A DNA stretch of 49,922 nt from Hymenobacter lapidiphilus (GCF_013377885.1 NZ_JABKAU010000036.1:1-49922), one strand, 5' to 3'. Shown: positions 14,821 through 23,117, numbered from the stretch's first letter. Numbers and translations are program-made. The notes: generated by a model from the letters alone, not told the origin.

Positions 14821-14953
14821 GGCACGTCATTCTGAGCGAAGGCGCAGCCGCAGTCGAAGAATCTCTACCGCAATGCTAACCCTGTCATTTGGAGTTACCA
14901 TTGCGGTAGAGATTCTTCGACTGCGGCTGCGCCTTCGCTCAGAATGACGTGCC
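14821..14953. repeat. GTCATnCTGAGC-family inverted repeat with 60-bp arms
   Basis: The arms 14821-14880 and 14894-14953 are reverse complements with one mismatch in 60 positions and a 13-nt loop. The outer part is GGCACGTCATTCTGAGCGAA and the inner part is ATCTCTACCGCAATG. It lies between two convergent genes (TPR lipoprotein and the reductase-like flavoprotein). Confidence 0.95.
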
Positions 14954-14984
14954 TTTTTCCTCTCCCTTTTCCTTTACTTCATCC

Positions 14985-16217
14985 TTACTTACCCAGCAGC
15001 AACTTGAAGTAAAAGCTGGGTTGGCGGAGCCGCTCGCGCAGGTCGAGGTCGAGGAACATGTTGCTGATGGTTTCGGCCAGCGTGGGGTTGTTGGCGGCGC
15101 GGTTGGCAATGAAGTTGAACAGCCAGGGGTAGCCCAGCAGGCGCTGCATGGCCCGGCTCAGGCGCAACTCCTGCCACAGCCGGTTGTATACGGCCGCATC
15201 GTAGCCTTTCAGGAATTCCGGCGCGAAGTTTCGGGCCGCTACGGCGCGGGCGGCCCAGTCGGCGGCGTGGCGGCCGCTTACCATGGCGTGGCTGATGCCC
15301 TCGCCCGAAAACGGGTCGATGAGCGAGCCGGCGTCGCCGAGCAGCAGGTAATTGCGGCCCGAGAGCGGACGGCGCTTCGAGCCCAGCGGCAGGCCAAAGC
15401 CGCGCACCGGCCCCAACCGCTCGGCGGTGGCAAACCGGTCTTTCAGGGCCGGGTGGGTGCGCAGGATTTCGTCGAGCCGTTCGCGCAGCTTCACCTTTTT
15501 CTTCGCAACGGCTTCGCTGAGCATGCCCACGCCCACGTTGGCCTGGCCATCGGGCAGCGGGAAAACCCAGAGGTAGCCGGGCAGGAACTCCTTGATGAAG
15601 TGCAGCTCGATGAAATTATCGGGGTGCAGGCCGGTTACGCCGCGGTAGTAGGCGCGCAGGCCGGCGCAGTGATGGTCCGGCTCCAACACGTGCCCGCCCA
15701 CCACACGGGCAAAGTTCGACTGGGCACCGTTGGCTACCAGCAGCACGTCGACGGTGGCTATTTCAGTGTCGTCTTTGGCCAGTAGGCGCCAGCGGCCGTC
15801 GGGCAGCTGCTCGTGGGCGGCCACGTCGGTGTTTTCGCGGAAGTCAATTTCGGGCCGACGGCGTACCTCTTCGATGAGGAAATTATCGAAATCGATGCGC
15901 TTGCTGATGTGGCCGGCGGCGCGGTCGGTGGAAGAGTTATAGTGGGGCTTGAAGGGCACGGCCAGCCGGCGGCCGTTGGGGGCATAAAAGTCGATGCCCC
16001 AGCTGGGCAGCTGGGCCGGCTCGGCGGCCAGGCGGGCTGGCAGGTCGTCATCAATGCGCCGCAATTCGCTGAGCACTTTGCCGCTGAGCGCGTCGCCGCA
16101 CACTTTATCACGCGGGAACTTGGCGCGGTCGAGCAGTAGGCAGTGGTGGCCGGCGTTGGCCAGGTGCAGGGCCGCCGTAGCCCCACCCGGTCCCGCCCCG
16201 AGAATGCAGATAGTCAT
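14985..16217 (-). CDS. geranylgeranyl-reductase-family FAD oxidoreductase
   Basis: The 410-residue flavoprotein begins with an FAD Rossmann motif (ICILGAGPGGATAALHLANAG), followed by CGDALSGK, and later has YLLLGDAGSLIDPFSGEGISHAM, the FAD-binding GD motif of the family. Such proteins reduce isoprenoid side chains or act on hydroxylated aromatics and lipids, and the substrate here is unknown. The start at 16217 is the one directly before the FAD loop; the frame continues upstream through a repeat that would add an unlikely leader. It is divergent from fabG across 145 bp that contain inverted AGCTTGTAGCTTGCGGC-type repeats. Lipid-related neighbours (fabG, lpxB) make a lipid role plausible but do not prove it. 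Confidence 0.85.
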   Translation of the reverse strand: MTICILGAGPGGATAALHLANAGHHCLLLDRAKFPRDKVCGDALSGKVLSELRRIDDDLPARLAAEPAQLPSWGIDFYAPNGRRLAVPFKPHYNSSTDRAAGHISKRIDFDNFLIEEVRRRPEIDFRENTDVAAHEQLPDGRWRLLAKDDTEIATVDVLLVANGAQSNFARVVGGHVLEPDHHCAGLRAYYRGVTGLHPDNFIELHFIKEFLPGYLWVFPLPDGQANVGVGMLSEAVAKKKVKLRERLDEILRTHPALKDRFATAERLGPVRGFGLPLGSKRRPLSGRNYLLLGDAGSLIDPFSGEGISHAMVSGRHAADWAARAVAARNFAPEFLKGYDAAVYNRLWQELRLSRAMQRLLGYPWLFNFIANRAANNPTLAETISNMFLDLDLRERLRQPSFYFKLLLGK

Positions 16218-16361
16218 GTTTTGAGCTTCAGGCCGCAAGCTACAAGCTGCAAGCTTAGGTCTGGCAGCCCAAGTCGGATAGCTCATGACTTACTACTTTC
16301 AACTTGCGCCTAAACCACCAAAGCTTGTAGCTTGCGGCTTAAAGCTTGTAGCTCAAAACAC
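16218..16361. repeat. AAGCTTGTAGCTTGC-type repeats in a divergent promoter gap
   Basis: Units 16218-16255 and 16322-16361 are inverted copies made of AAGCTTGTAGCTTGCGGC-like pieces, each next to a start codon (16217 minus and 16363 plus). The outermost 11 bases (TGTTTTGAGCT) are identical in inverted orientation. No clear promoter element is visible in the 145-bp gap. Confidence 0.75.
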
Positions 16362-16362
16362 C

Positions 16363-17112
16363 ATGACAAAACTGCTCGACGGAAAAGTAGCCCTCATTAC
16401 GGGCGCTTCTAAAGGAATTGGCCGCGCTATTGCCGCATATTTTGCCCAGCAGGGCGCGCAGGTGGCTTTCACCTACCTCTCCAGCGTGGAGAAAGGCCAG
16501 CAGCTGGAACAGGAGCTGGCCGCGTCCGGCACCAAGGTGAAGGGCTACCGCTCCGATGCGTCGGTGTACGCCGAGGCCGAAAAGCTAGTGGAAGATGTGG
16601 TGGCCGAGTTTGGCAAACTCGATATCCTCGTAAATAACGCCGGCATTACCCAGGATGGGCTGCTGATGCGCATGAGCGAGCAGCAGTGGGACCAGGTAAT
16701 GGCCGTGAACCTGAAGTCGGTGTTCAACCTGACCAAGGCCGCCACCAAGCCCATGATGCGGGCCAAAGCCGGTAGCATCATCAACATGTCGTCGGTGGTT
16801 GGCGTGAAGGGCAACGCCGGGCAGGCCAACTATGCGGCCTCCAAGGCGGGCATTATCGGCTTCACGAAGTCGGTGGCCCTGGAGCTGGGCTCGCGCAACA
16901 TCCGCTGCAACGCAGTGGCCCCCGGCTTCATCGAAACCGAAATGACCGACGCCCTCGACGCCAAGCAGGTCGACGAGTGGCGCAAGGCCATCCCGCTACG
17001 CCGCGGCGGCACTCCCGATGACGTAGCCAAAGCAACGGCCTTCCTGGCCTCCGACGACTCGGCCTACATCACCGGTCAGGTGTTGCAGGTAGACGGCGGT
17101 ATGCTGACCTAG
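16363..17112 (+). CDS. fabG: 3-oxoacyl-[ACP] reductase
   Basis: The 249-residue short-chain dehydrogenase reduces 3-oxoacyl-ACP in fatty-acid elongation. The cofactor motif is TGASKGIGRAIA (about 13-24), NNAG follows at about 90, and the catalytic Ser is in INMSSVVG with the Tyr/Lys pair in NYAASKAG. The ending SAYITGQVLQVDGGMLT is the standard FabG C-terminus. The start at 16363 (MTKLLDGKVALITG) fits the family; upstream codons come from a repeat. Other SDRs could share these motifs, but the length and C-terminus favour FabG. An intrinsic terminator follows at 17142. Confidence 0.92.
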   Translation: MTKLLDGKVALITGASKGIGRAIAAYFAQQGAQVAFTYLSSVEKGQQLEQELAASGTKVKGYRSDASVYAEAEKLVEDVVAEFGKLDILVNNAGITQDGLLMRMSEQQWDQVMAVNLKSVFNLTKAATKPMMRAKAGSIINMSSVVGVKGNAGQANYAASKAGIIGFTKSVALELGSRNIRCNAVAPGFIETEMTDALDAKQVDEWRKAIPLRRGGTPDDVAKATAFLASDDSAYITGQVLQVDGGMLT

Positions 17113-17141
17113 GAAATTGGAGCACGCCGCTCACGCATTTT

Positions 17142-17182
17142 GCCCGATGCTGGCTGCCAAGCCGGCATCGGGCTTATCTTTT
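17142..17182 (+). terminator. fabG terminator
   Basis: Arms 17142-17154 and 17161-17173 (GCCCGATGCTGGC and GCCGGCATCGGGC, one G-T pair) enclose a 6-nt loop and are followed by TTATCTTTT. Confidence 0.65.
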
Positions 17183-17265
17183 GGCGGCTTCTTCGAACAA
17201 CTGGATTGCAGTTAAAATATCCGTGGTACCAGCCAGCGAATGTTTCCTGCTATAACTGAGTTACT

Positions 17266-17931
17266 ATGCGCCGAATACTCCTGTTGGTTTTGCCGCTGGT
17301 TGTTACGCTGGCGGCTTATCCACGCCTGCGCCGCTACTTCGGGCAGCAGCAGGCCACACAGCAGGCCAGCATCACCGCAGCGCAAATAACACCCCGGCTG
17401 CAAAACGGCGACCTGATTTTCCAGACCTCCCAATCGGCCCAGAGCCGGGCTATCCAGCTGGCCACCCATTCCGAGTATAGCCACCGCGGCGTCCTATTTC
17501 AGAAAAACGGCAAATGGCGCGTGTTTGAAGCTGTGCAGCCAGTAAGCGAGACTTCATTGGCCGCCTGGGTGGCGCGAGGCAAAAACGGGCAGTTTGTGGT
17601 CAAACGCCTGCGCGATGCCGAAACGGTGCTGACGCCACCCGTGCTGCGCAAGCTGCGGGCCACCGGCGAGCAGTACCGGGGCCGCAACTACGACCTGTAC
17701 TTTGGCTGGTCGGATGAGCGCATTTACTGCTCGGAGCTGCTCTGGAAGATGTACCAGCAGGCCACCGGCCGCGAAATCGGCCAGCTCCAGCGGCTCCGCG
17801 AGTCCGACCTCTCCCACCCCGCCGTACAGGCCAAAATGCGCGAGCGATACGGCAATAAACTACCGCTGGATGAGCGCGTGATTTCGCCCGTGAGGATGCT
17901 GGAAAGCCCGGAGCTAGTAACGGTGCAATGA
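17266..17931 (+). CDS. YiiX/YebB-like permuted NlpC/P60 cysteine hydrolase
   Basis: The 221-residue protein starts with a signal/anchor (MRRILLLVLPLVVTLAAYPRL). It then shows the DUF830/YiiX pattern: NGDLIFQTSQSAQSRAIQLA, the catalytic-histidine SEYSHRGVLF, and the catalytic-cysteine YCSELLWKMYQ. This is a circularly permuted papain-like fold related to NlpC/P60, found in bacteria and acting on lipids or peptides in the envelope; the substrate is unknown. The start ATG at 17266 gives a clean N-terminal hydrophobic segment. It stands alone, convergent with lpxB, and I see no clear hairpin in the 61 bp between them. Confidence 0.85.
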   Translation: MRRILLLVLPLVVTLAAYPRLRRYFGQQQATQQASITAAQITPRLQNGDLIFQTSQSAQSRAIQLATHSEYSHRGVLFQKNGKWRVFEAVQPVSETSLAAWVARGKNGQFVVKRLRDAETVLTPPVLRKLRATGEQYRGRNYDLYFGWSDERIYCSELLWKMYQQATGREIGQLQRLRESDLSHPAVQAKMRERYGNKLPLDERVISPVRMLESPELVTVQ

Positions 17932-17992
17932 GCATTACTCAGTCCGCCAACTCCATATGTTCCGCCTTACCAATCGGGTTGTTTCCGCTGGC

Positions 17993-19114
17993 CTACGCCG
18001 TTTTGGGTTCGCGCAGGTAGCCCACCATCAACGCGGCGGCTTTCTTGGACGATTTCTGCTGACCCAGCTTCTGCCAGATTTCAGCGTAGCCGGCTTTCTG
18101 CTTGGCAATGAAGTCTTCGTCGGCAGTGATTTTCTTCAACTCAATCACCAGATTACGGGAGTTAAAATCGCCCTGGATAAGCTCCTTCACCACTTCCTTG
18201 CCCGCAATCAGGTTGACCAGCGAAATGAAAGGCACCTTGATAACGGCCTTACCGATGGCATACGACACGGCACTGGTGCGGTAGCACACCACCTGCGGCA
18301 CCCGGAACAGCGCCGTTTCGAGGGTGGCCGTGCCACTGGTTACCAGCGCGGCCGTGGCGTGGGCCAGCAGGTCGTAGGTCTGGTCGAAGAGGACGCGCAC
18401 GTTGTTGCGCTCGAAGTGGGCGTAGTAGTTACGTTCGAGGTTATCGACGCCGGCCACAATGAACTGGTAGTTGAGGAAAGGCGGCAAGATGGCCAGCATC
18501 TCGTAGAGCATCTCCTCGATTTCCTGCTTGCGCGAGCCCGGCAACACCGCAATAATGGGCCGCTCGGGGTCGAGGTGGTTGCGCTGGTAGAAATCATCCG
18601 CCTTCTGGTGCTCGCCCACGGTGTCGGCAATGGGGTTGCCGATGTAGTCGACCTTGTAATCGAAGCGCTGGTAGAACTCCTGCTCGAAAGGCAGAATGAC
18701 GAACATGCGGTCGACTACCTTCTTCACCTGATGCACCCGGCCCTGGTTCCAGGCCCATATTTTGGGCGAGATGTAATAGAACACCTTCAGGCCGGCCTCT
18801 TTGGCAAACTTGGCCACCCGCATGTTAAAGCCGGCATAATCCACCAGAATCACCACGTCGGGCTGCCAGGCCAGCAGGTCGCGCTGGGCCTGCTTGAGGT
18901 AGCCGCGAAATTTGAGCACGCTGGTAGCAGCCTCCCAGAAACCCATAATGGCCATTTCCTGGTAGTGGCGCACCATTTCGCCGCCCTCGGCCTGCATCAG
19001 GTCGCCGCCCCAGAAGCGAAACTCGGCCTCGGGGTCCTGCTGGCGCAACTCCTGCATCAGGCTGGCCGCGTGAAAATCCCCGGACCGCTCGCCCGCTATC
19101 AGGTAGTACTTCAT
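17993..19114 (-). CDS. lpxB: lipid-A-disaccharide synthase
   Basis: The 373-residue glycosyltransferase (GT19) joins UDP-diacylglucosamine and lipid X to make lipid A disaccharide at the inner face of the cytoplasmic membrane. Recognised landmarks are YLIAGERSGDFHAASLM at the N-terminus, VILVDYAGFNMRVAKFAK, YYISPKIWAWNQGR, VDYIGNPIADT and ILPGSRKQEIEEML. Its length is normal. It lies 61 bp after the PTPS/QueD-family gene on the same strand and probably belongs to the end of that run. It confirms a Gram-negative outer membrane. Confidence 0.96.
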   Translation of the reverse strand: MKYYLIAGERSGDFHAASLMQELRQQDPEAEFRFWGGDLMQAEGGEMVRHYQEMAIMGFWEAATSVLKFRGYLKQAQRDLLAWQPDVVILVDYAGFNMRVAKFAKEAGLKVFYYISPKIWAWNQGRVHQVKKVVDRMFVILPFEQEFYQRFDYKVDYIGNPIADTVGEHQKADDFYQRNHLDPERPIIAVLPGSRKQEIEEMLYEMLAILPPFLNYQFIVAGVDNLERNYYAHFERNNVRVLFDQTYDLLAHATAALVTSGTATLETALFRVPQVVCYRTSAVSYAIGKAVIKVPFISLVNLIAGKEVVKELIQGDFNSRNLVIELKKITADEDFIAKQKAGYAEIWQKLGQQKSSKKAAALMVGYLREPKTA

Positions 19115-19175
19115 TCCTTCTTGATTAAAAATATTTTATCCTACTGAACTGCCTCAGCATGATTTTTTTTGCAAA

Positions 19176-19595
19176 CTACTCTTCGCCGAAATACTCCACG
19201 AAGTTGCGGGGCGTTTCGTAGAGCTTGAGTGAGTGCAGGCGGGCGGAGGAAATGGCTTCGATTTCGGGCTGCAGGATTTTCCAGAAGGCTACCACCAGGT
19301 TTTCGGTGCTGGCCAGTTGGCCGGCCATGAACGGCACGTCGATGTTCAGGTTCTTGTGATCCACCTGATCGATGACGTGGGTGCGGATGAGGGTACTGAG
19401 CTCCTTGAGGTCGATGACGAAACCGGTTTCCGGATCGGGGCGGCCCTTCACCGTCACAATGAGGTCGTAGTTGTGGCCGTGCCAGTTGGTATTGGCGCAG
19501 GGGCCGAACACTTCCTTGTTGCGTTCGTCGCTCCACTTGGGGTTGTGGAGCTTATGAGCAGCATTGAAGTGTTCCTGGCGGCTGATGTATATCAT
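19176..19595 (-). CDS. 6-pyruvoyl-tetrahydropterin synthase / QueD family
   Basis: The 139-residue enzyme acts on dihydroneopterin triphosphate. Zinc ligands His14 (NAAHKL), His39 and His41 (NWHGHNYD) are present, as is the active-site Cys33 (FGPCANTNWHGH). The spacing is Cys-x5-His-Gly-His, which in this family is typical of pyruvoyl-tetrahydropterin synthases (PTPS-II), while queuosine-type QueD usually has Cys-x3-His-Gly-His. C-terminal LYETPRNFVEYFGEE is common in both. It may make a tetrahydropterin cofactor rather than a queuosine precursor; no queC/queE is nearby. It starts 26 bp after the permease stop, so it is probably in that transcript. Confidence 0.85.
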   Translation of the reverse strand: MIYISRQEHFNAAHKLHNPKWSDERNKEVFGPCANTNWHGHNYDLIVTVKGRPDPETGFVIDLKELSTLIRTHVIDQVDHKNLNIDVPFMAGQLASTENLVVAFWKILQPEIEAISSARLHSLKLYETPRNFVEYFGEE

Positions 19596-19621
19596 TGGTA
19601 AGATGTTGGAGGCATAGTTGC

Positions 19622-20623
19622 CTACGCCCCTTGTTTGCGCAGCAAATATACGAAGAACGGTACGCCGAACAGGGCCGTGACCAAGCCCACGGGCAGGCCG
19701 GCGGGCGGATAGAGCAGGCGGGCCAGCAGGTCGCAGAGCACCAGAAAATTGCCGCCCAGCAGCGCACAGAACAGCATATTGCCCTTGCCCACCGTGCCCA
19801 GCAGCCAGCGCGTGATGTGCGGAATGACTAAGCCCACAAACCCAATAGGGCCACAGAGCGCCACCACGGCCCCGGTAAGGCCCGAGGCAATGAGCAGCAA
19901 CAGCCAGCGCGTACGGGCCACCGGCAGGCCCAGGGCCGTGGCCCGCTCCTCACCCAGCAGCAGCAGATTCAACTGCGGGCGCATCAGCGCCAGCGCCCCC
20001 AGCCCCAGCCCTACGGCGGCGGCCGGGTAAGGCAGCGTGGCCCAGCTGGCCCGCTCAAACCCGCCCAACGACCAGAACGTGATGGTGCGCAGCTTCTCCT
20101 CGGTGGCGGCCAGAAACGTGAGCAGCCCGCCCACCGACGTCACCAACGAGCCCATAGCCACGCCCGCCAGCAGCAGCAGCGTGGGTACCACCCGCCCCCG
20201 CCGGCTGCCAATCACCACCACTACCAGCGTAACGCCCAGCGCCCCGAGCAGTGCCGCCAGCGGGGGCGCGTACAGGCCGAATACCGTCAGGCCGGGCAGA
20301 AACAGGAACGTGAGGCTGGCTCCCAGCGCCCCGCCCGAAGCCGTGCCGAGCAGGTAAGGGTCAGCCAGCGGGTTGTTTACCATGGCCTGCATCACGTAGC
20401 CGCTCAGGGCCAGCCCGGCTCCGGCCAGCAGCGCCAGCAGCAGCCGCGGCAGCCGCAGCTCGATGAGCACGAGCTGGGCCGGGTCGTGGGCATCATAGTG
20501 CAGCAGCGCCTGACCAATCAGGGCGTAGTCGGTTTCGTAGCTACCCACCCGCAAACCCACGGCCAGCAGGCCCGCTGTAAGCAGCAGGCTCGCCAGAATA
20601 AAAGGCAATGCGGGACGGGTCAT
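19622..20623 (-). CDS. FecCD/BtuC-family ABC transporter permease
   Basis: The 333-residue integral membrane protein is the permease of an importer for cobalamin, haem or iron-siderophore. It has about nine to ten hydrophobic helices, the conserved GYVMQAMVNNPLADPYLLGTASGG region, and GPIGFVGLVIPHITRWLLG, the loop that contacts the ATPase. The gene for the binding protein lies upstream on the same strand (20766-21683) beyond a palindromic repeat. No ATPase gene is present, so the ATPase is encoded elsewhere or missing. The start ATG at 20623 precedes the first helix directly. The substrate cannot be told from the permease alone. Confidence 0.93.
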   Translation of the reverse strand: MTRPALPFILASLLLTAGLLAVGLRVGSYETDYALIGQALLHYDAHDPAQLVLIELRLPRLLLALLAGAGLALSGYVMQAMVNNPLADPYLLGTASGGALGASLTFLFLPGLTVFGLYAPPLAALLGALGVTLVVVVIGSRRGRVVPTLLLLAGVAMGSLVTSVGGLLTFLAATEEKLRTITFWSLGGFERASWATLPYPAAAVGLGLGALALMRPQLNLLLLGEERATALGLPVARTRWLLLLIASGLTGAVVALCGPIGFVGLVIPHITRWLLGTVGKGNMLFCALLGGNFLVLCDLLARLLYPPAGLPVGLVTALFGVPFFVYLLRKQGA

Positions 20624-20664
20624 TTATGGGGTGGCTTAGGCGTTTAGGGATTGGGGTGAAAGCC

Positions 20665-20746
20665 CGTCATCCTGAGCGAAGCGAAGGACCTACAGAGAAG
20701 CTGTTCGCTACCTTCTGCACAGGTCCTTCGCTCCGCTCAGGATGAC
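20665..20746. repeat. GTCATnCTGAGC-family inverted repeat, short form
   Basis: 26-nt arms (20665-20690, 20721-20746) match with one mismatch; the core is GTCATCCTGAGCGAAGCGAA and the end is GGACCT. It sits between the permease start and the binding-protein stop, both on the minus strand. Confidence 0.9.
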
Positions 20747-20765
20747 AGAAATTCCAGTCAGGGCA

Positions 20766-21683
20766 TCACTTAATCAGCCTGCGCAGCTCCTGAACGCCCT
20801 TTACTATCCGGGGGCCGGGGCGCGACATCAGGTCGTCGGCGGGGTCGTATATGCGGCGGGTCTGGTAGGCTTTGATGCGTTTGAGCTCGGGATAGAGCCG
20901 GAAAAAGGTGCTGTCGAGCTTACCGAAGGAGCCGCCAAGCAGCACGTCGGGGTTCAGCTTGAGGATGTATTCGCGGGTGAGGGCCGGGTAGGGCTGGGCG
21001 AATTTCTCCACCACCGCGTTCTGCCCGCCGGCCAGCCGAATTTTATCGGTAAACAGCGTATTGCGGCCGTACACGTAAATCGGGTCGGTCCAGGTAATAG
21101 CCAGCACGGTTGGGGCCGGCGAGGGTTTGGGCAACGCCTCCAGAGTCCGCAACTCGGTCCGCAACGAATCGACCAGCTGCCGGGCCTGGGCCGAGCGGCC
21201 CAGAATGCGGCCTAAATCAGTGAGGCCCCGGAAAATATCCTCCACCTTTTCGTACTGCTGATAATAGACCGGAATACCCAGCTCCTGCAACCGTTGGGCA
21301 TCGGCTTCGGAGGTGATACCAGTAGTCGTGAACACCACATCGGGCTTGAGGGCCACCAAACGCTCCAGATCGAGCGGGTAACTGTTGATGATGGGCTTGC
21401 GCAGCGCGGCGGCTGGGTAGTCGCAAACCTGGGTGCGGGCCACGATGGTAGCCGTATCGGCCACGGCGTACAGCATTTCGGTCATGGATGCCGCCAGGGC
21501 CATGATGCGGCGCGGGTGAGCCGGCACGGTCAGGGTCCGGCCCAAGTCGTCGCGTAGCTGCTGGCGCGCGGCGGCGGCTTCGGGCGGGGCGGTGGTGGCG
21601 GGCGTATCGGGGCGGCAGGCGGCCAGCAGCAACAACAGCAGCAGGCTGCGCCCGAGCAGGCGGGCAGCAAATAAACGGGGCAT
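20766..21683 (-). CDS. periplasmic/lipoprotein binding component of a metallophore or cobalamin ABC importer
   Basis: The 305-residue protein starts MPRLFAARLLGRSLLLLLLLAAC, a lipoprotein signal with lipidated Cys about 23. It then has the BtuF/FepB-type fold: an N-terminal lobe containing PAHPRRIMALAASMTEMLYAV and VARTQVCDYP, a connecting helix, and a C-terminal lobe with AGGQNAVVEKFAQPYPALTREYILKLNPDVLL. It would deliver substrate to the permease encoded downstream. I placed the start at 21683 because the lipobox follows at once; codons upstream are an unlikely GC-rich extension. The ligand (iron chelate, haem or cobalamin) is not decided. Confidence 0.92.
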   Translation of the reverse strand: MPRLFAARLLGRSLLLLLLLAACRPDTPATTAPPEAAAARQQLRDDLGRTLTVPAHPRRIMALAASMTEMLYAVADTATIVARTQVCDYPAAALRKPIINSYPLDLERLVALKPDVVFTTTGITSEADAQRLQELGIPVYYQQYEKVEDIFRGLTDLGRILGRSAQARQLVDSLRTELRTLEALPKPSPAPTVLAITWTDPIYVYGRNTLFTDKIRLAGGQNAVVEKFAQPYPALTREYILKLNPDVLLGGSFGKLDSTFFRLYPELKRIKAYQTRRIYDPADDLMSRPGPRIVKGVQELRRLIK

Positions 21684-21882
21684 ACGCGCAAAGGTAACCG
21701 GCCGAAAGCATGCCCGAACTGTTGTGCCCACATTCCGCGTATTGGGCGGCGGGCGGCGGCGGGCGGTGCCATTTTGCGCCGCTGCTTCCAACCCGATAGG
21801 CGGCGCGGCCCGTACCAGGAGTTCCCGTCCCGTTATCTTCTCCCAAAACCCACCGGTTGCCAGCCGTTCGCGGGCGGCTGGT

Positions 21883-21890
21883 TACTTTTG
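21883..21890 (+). promoter_or_regulatory. candidate hldD -7 element
   Basis: TACTTTTG matches TAnnTTTG; transcription would start about 13 bp before the hldD ATG at 21910. The nearest TTG upstream is 23 bp away rather than 19, so the -33 match is poor. Confidence 0.4.
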
Positions 21891-21909
21891 AATCTAAACT
21901 CTCTGCCTT

Positions 21910-22875
21910 ATGATCGTCGTCACCGGAGCTGCCGGCTTTATTGCCAGTGCCCTCGTCGCCCGCCTCAACGCCGCCAATTTCAACGAAATTGTGGTGGTCG
22001 ATAACTTCACCAACGAGCGGAAACTGCTCAACCTTTCGGGCAAGCGCCTGACCGAGTACGTGGACCGCGAGCAGTTTTTTACCTGGCTCGATGAGCACCA
22101 CGCCGAAGTGGAGTTCATTTTCCACCTCGGGGCCCGCACCGACACCACCGAAACCAACCGCGACCTGCTCAATATTCTCAACCTGGAGTACTCCAAGCAG
22201 ATGTGGCAGGCCTGCTGCCGCTACCAGCTGCCCCTGGTATACGCCTCATCGGCGGCCACCTACGGCTCGGGCACGCTGGGCTACTCCGACGATGACGTGC
22301 TGCTGCCGCTGCTGCGCCCGCTCAACCCCTACGGCGAGTCGAAGAACGACTTCGATAACTGGGCCGTGCAGCAGCCGGAGAAGCCGTTTTTGTGGGCCGG
22401 TCTGAAGTTTTTCAACGTGTACGGCCCCAACGAGTACCACAAGGGCCGCATGGCATCGGTTATTCTGCATGCCTTCCGCCAGATTCAGGAATCGGGCTCG
22501 ATGACGCTGTTTCGCTCCCACAACCCCGATTTCGCCGACGGTGAGCAGCAGCGCGACTTCGTGTATGTGAAAGATGTAGTGGACGTGTGCATGTTTCTGA
22601 TGCAGACCCGCCGCGCCTCGGGCATCTACAACCTGGGCACCGGCGAAGCCCGCACCTTCCTCGACCTGACGCTGAGCACCTTTGCTGCCCTCGACCGCAC
22701 CGCCGACATCCACTTCCGCGACACGCCCGAAGACATCCGCGACACCTACCAGTATTTCACGCAGGCCGATATGAGCAAGTTGCGCGGCATCGGCTACGAG
22801 CGGCCCTTTACGCGCCTTGAAGACGGCATCAACGACTACGTGCGCAATTACCTGGTGCCCGGCGCGTATTACTAA
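21910..22875 (+). CDS. hldD: ADP-L-glycero-D-manno-heptose 6-epimerase
   Basis: The 321-residue NAD-dependent epimerase of the extended SDR family makes ADP-L-glycero-heptose for the LPS inner core. The nucleotide loop is VTGAAGFIASALV, where the third Gly is replaced by Ala (GxxGxxA), and the active site has YASSAATYGSG and the catalytic YGESK (Tyr/Lys). HldD-type landmarks include FNVYGPNEYHKGRMASV and IRDTYQYFTQADMSKLR near the C-terminus. Together with lpxB and kdsA it supports an LPS-bearing organism. The ATG at 21910 sits directly before the Rossmann loop. It appears monocistronic; a palindromic repeat lies between it and the next gene. Confidence 0.95.
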   Translation: MIVVTGAAGFIASALVARLNAANFNEIVVVDNFTNERKLLNLSGKRLTEYVDREQFFTWLDEHHAEVEFIFHLGARTDTTETNRDLLNILNLEYSKQMWQACCRYQLPLVYASSAATYGSGTLGYSDDDVLLPLLRPLNPYGESKNDFDNWAVQQPEKPFLWAGLKFFNVYGPNEYHKGRMASVILHAFRQIQESGSMTLFRSHNPDFADGEQQRDFVYVKDVVDVCMFLMQTRRASGIYNLGTGEARTFLDLTLSTFAALDRTADIHFRDTPEDIRDTYQYFTQADMSKLRGIGYERPFTRLEDGINDYVRNYLVPGAYY

Positions 22876-22893
22876 CAGCTGTTACGCAGCTAC

Positions 22894-23004
22894 AGCACGG
22901 TGTAGGGGCGGGGCTTGCCCCCGCCCGCCGTTCGCGTCGTTGAACAAAATCGTTGAAATGGTGCGACAGGCGGGCGGGGACAAGCCCCGCCCCTACACCG
23001 TGCT
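22894..23004. repeat. GTAGGGGCGGGGCTTG-family inverted repeat
   Basis: The arms 22894-22929 (AGCACGGTGTAGGGGCGGGG...) and 22969-23004 are complementary over 36 nt with one mismatch, with a 39-nt loop. The same GTAGGGGCGGGGCTTG core recurs at 34231, 37529 and 40341. It is downstream of hldD. Confidence 0.9.
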
Positions 23005-23117
23005 GCTTATTTCACCGATTTCGTTCAGCGGCGGATGGCAGCTGTAGAACAGCGGGTATTTTTTTTGGCCCACAGTCCGGCGAGAACACTATCTTAAAGC
23101 TCCTAACCAAACAGCCT

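Noticed and set aside
16285..16362. FabG start at 16285
   Set aside because: The added residues are translated from AGCTTGTAGC-type repeats; MTKLLDGKVALITG at 16363 fits the family.
17957..19147. 396-codon plus-strand open frame opposite lpxB
   Set aside because: lpxB on the minus strand has full family landmarks; this frame is its shadow.
22894..23004. Terminal inverted repeats of an insertion sequence
   Set aside because: The space between the arms is 39 nt; no transposase gene lies between or near any pair of this family.
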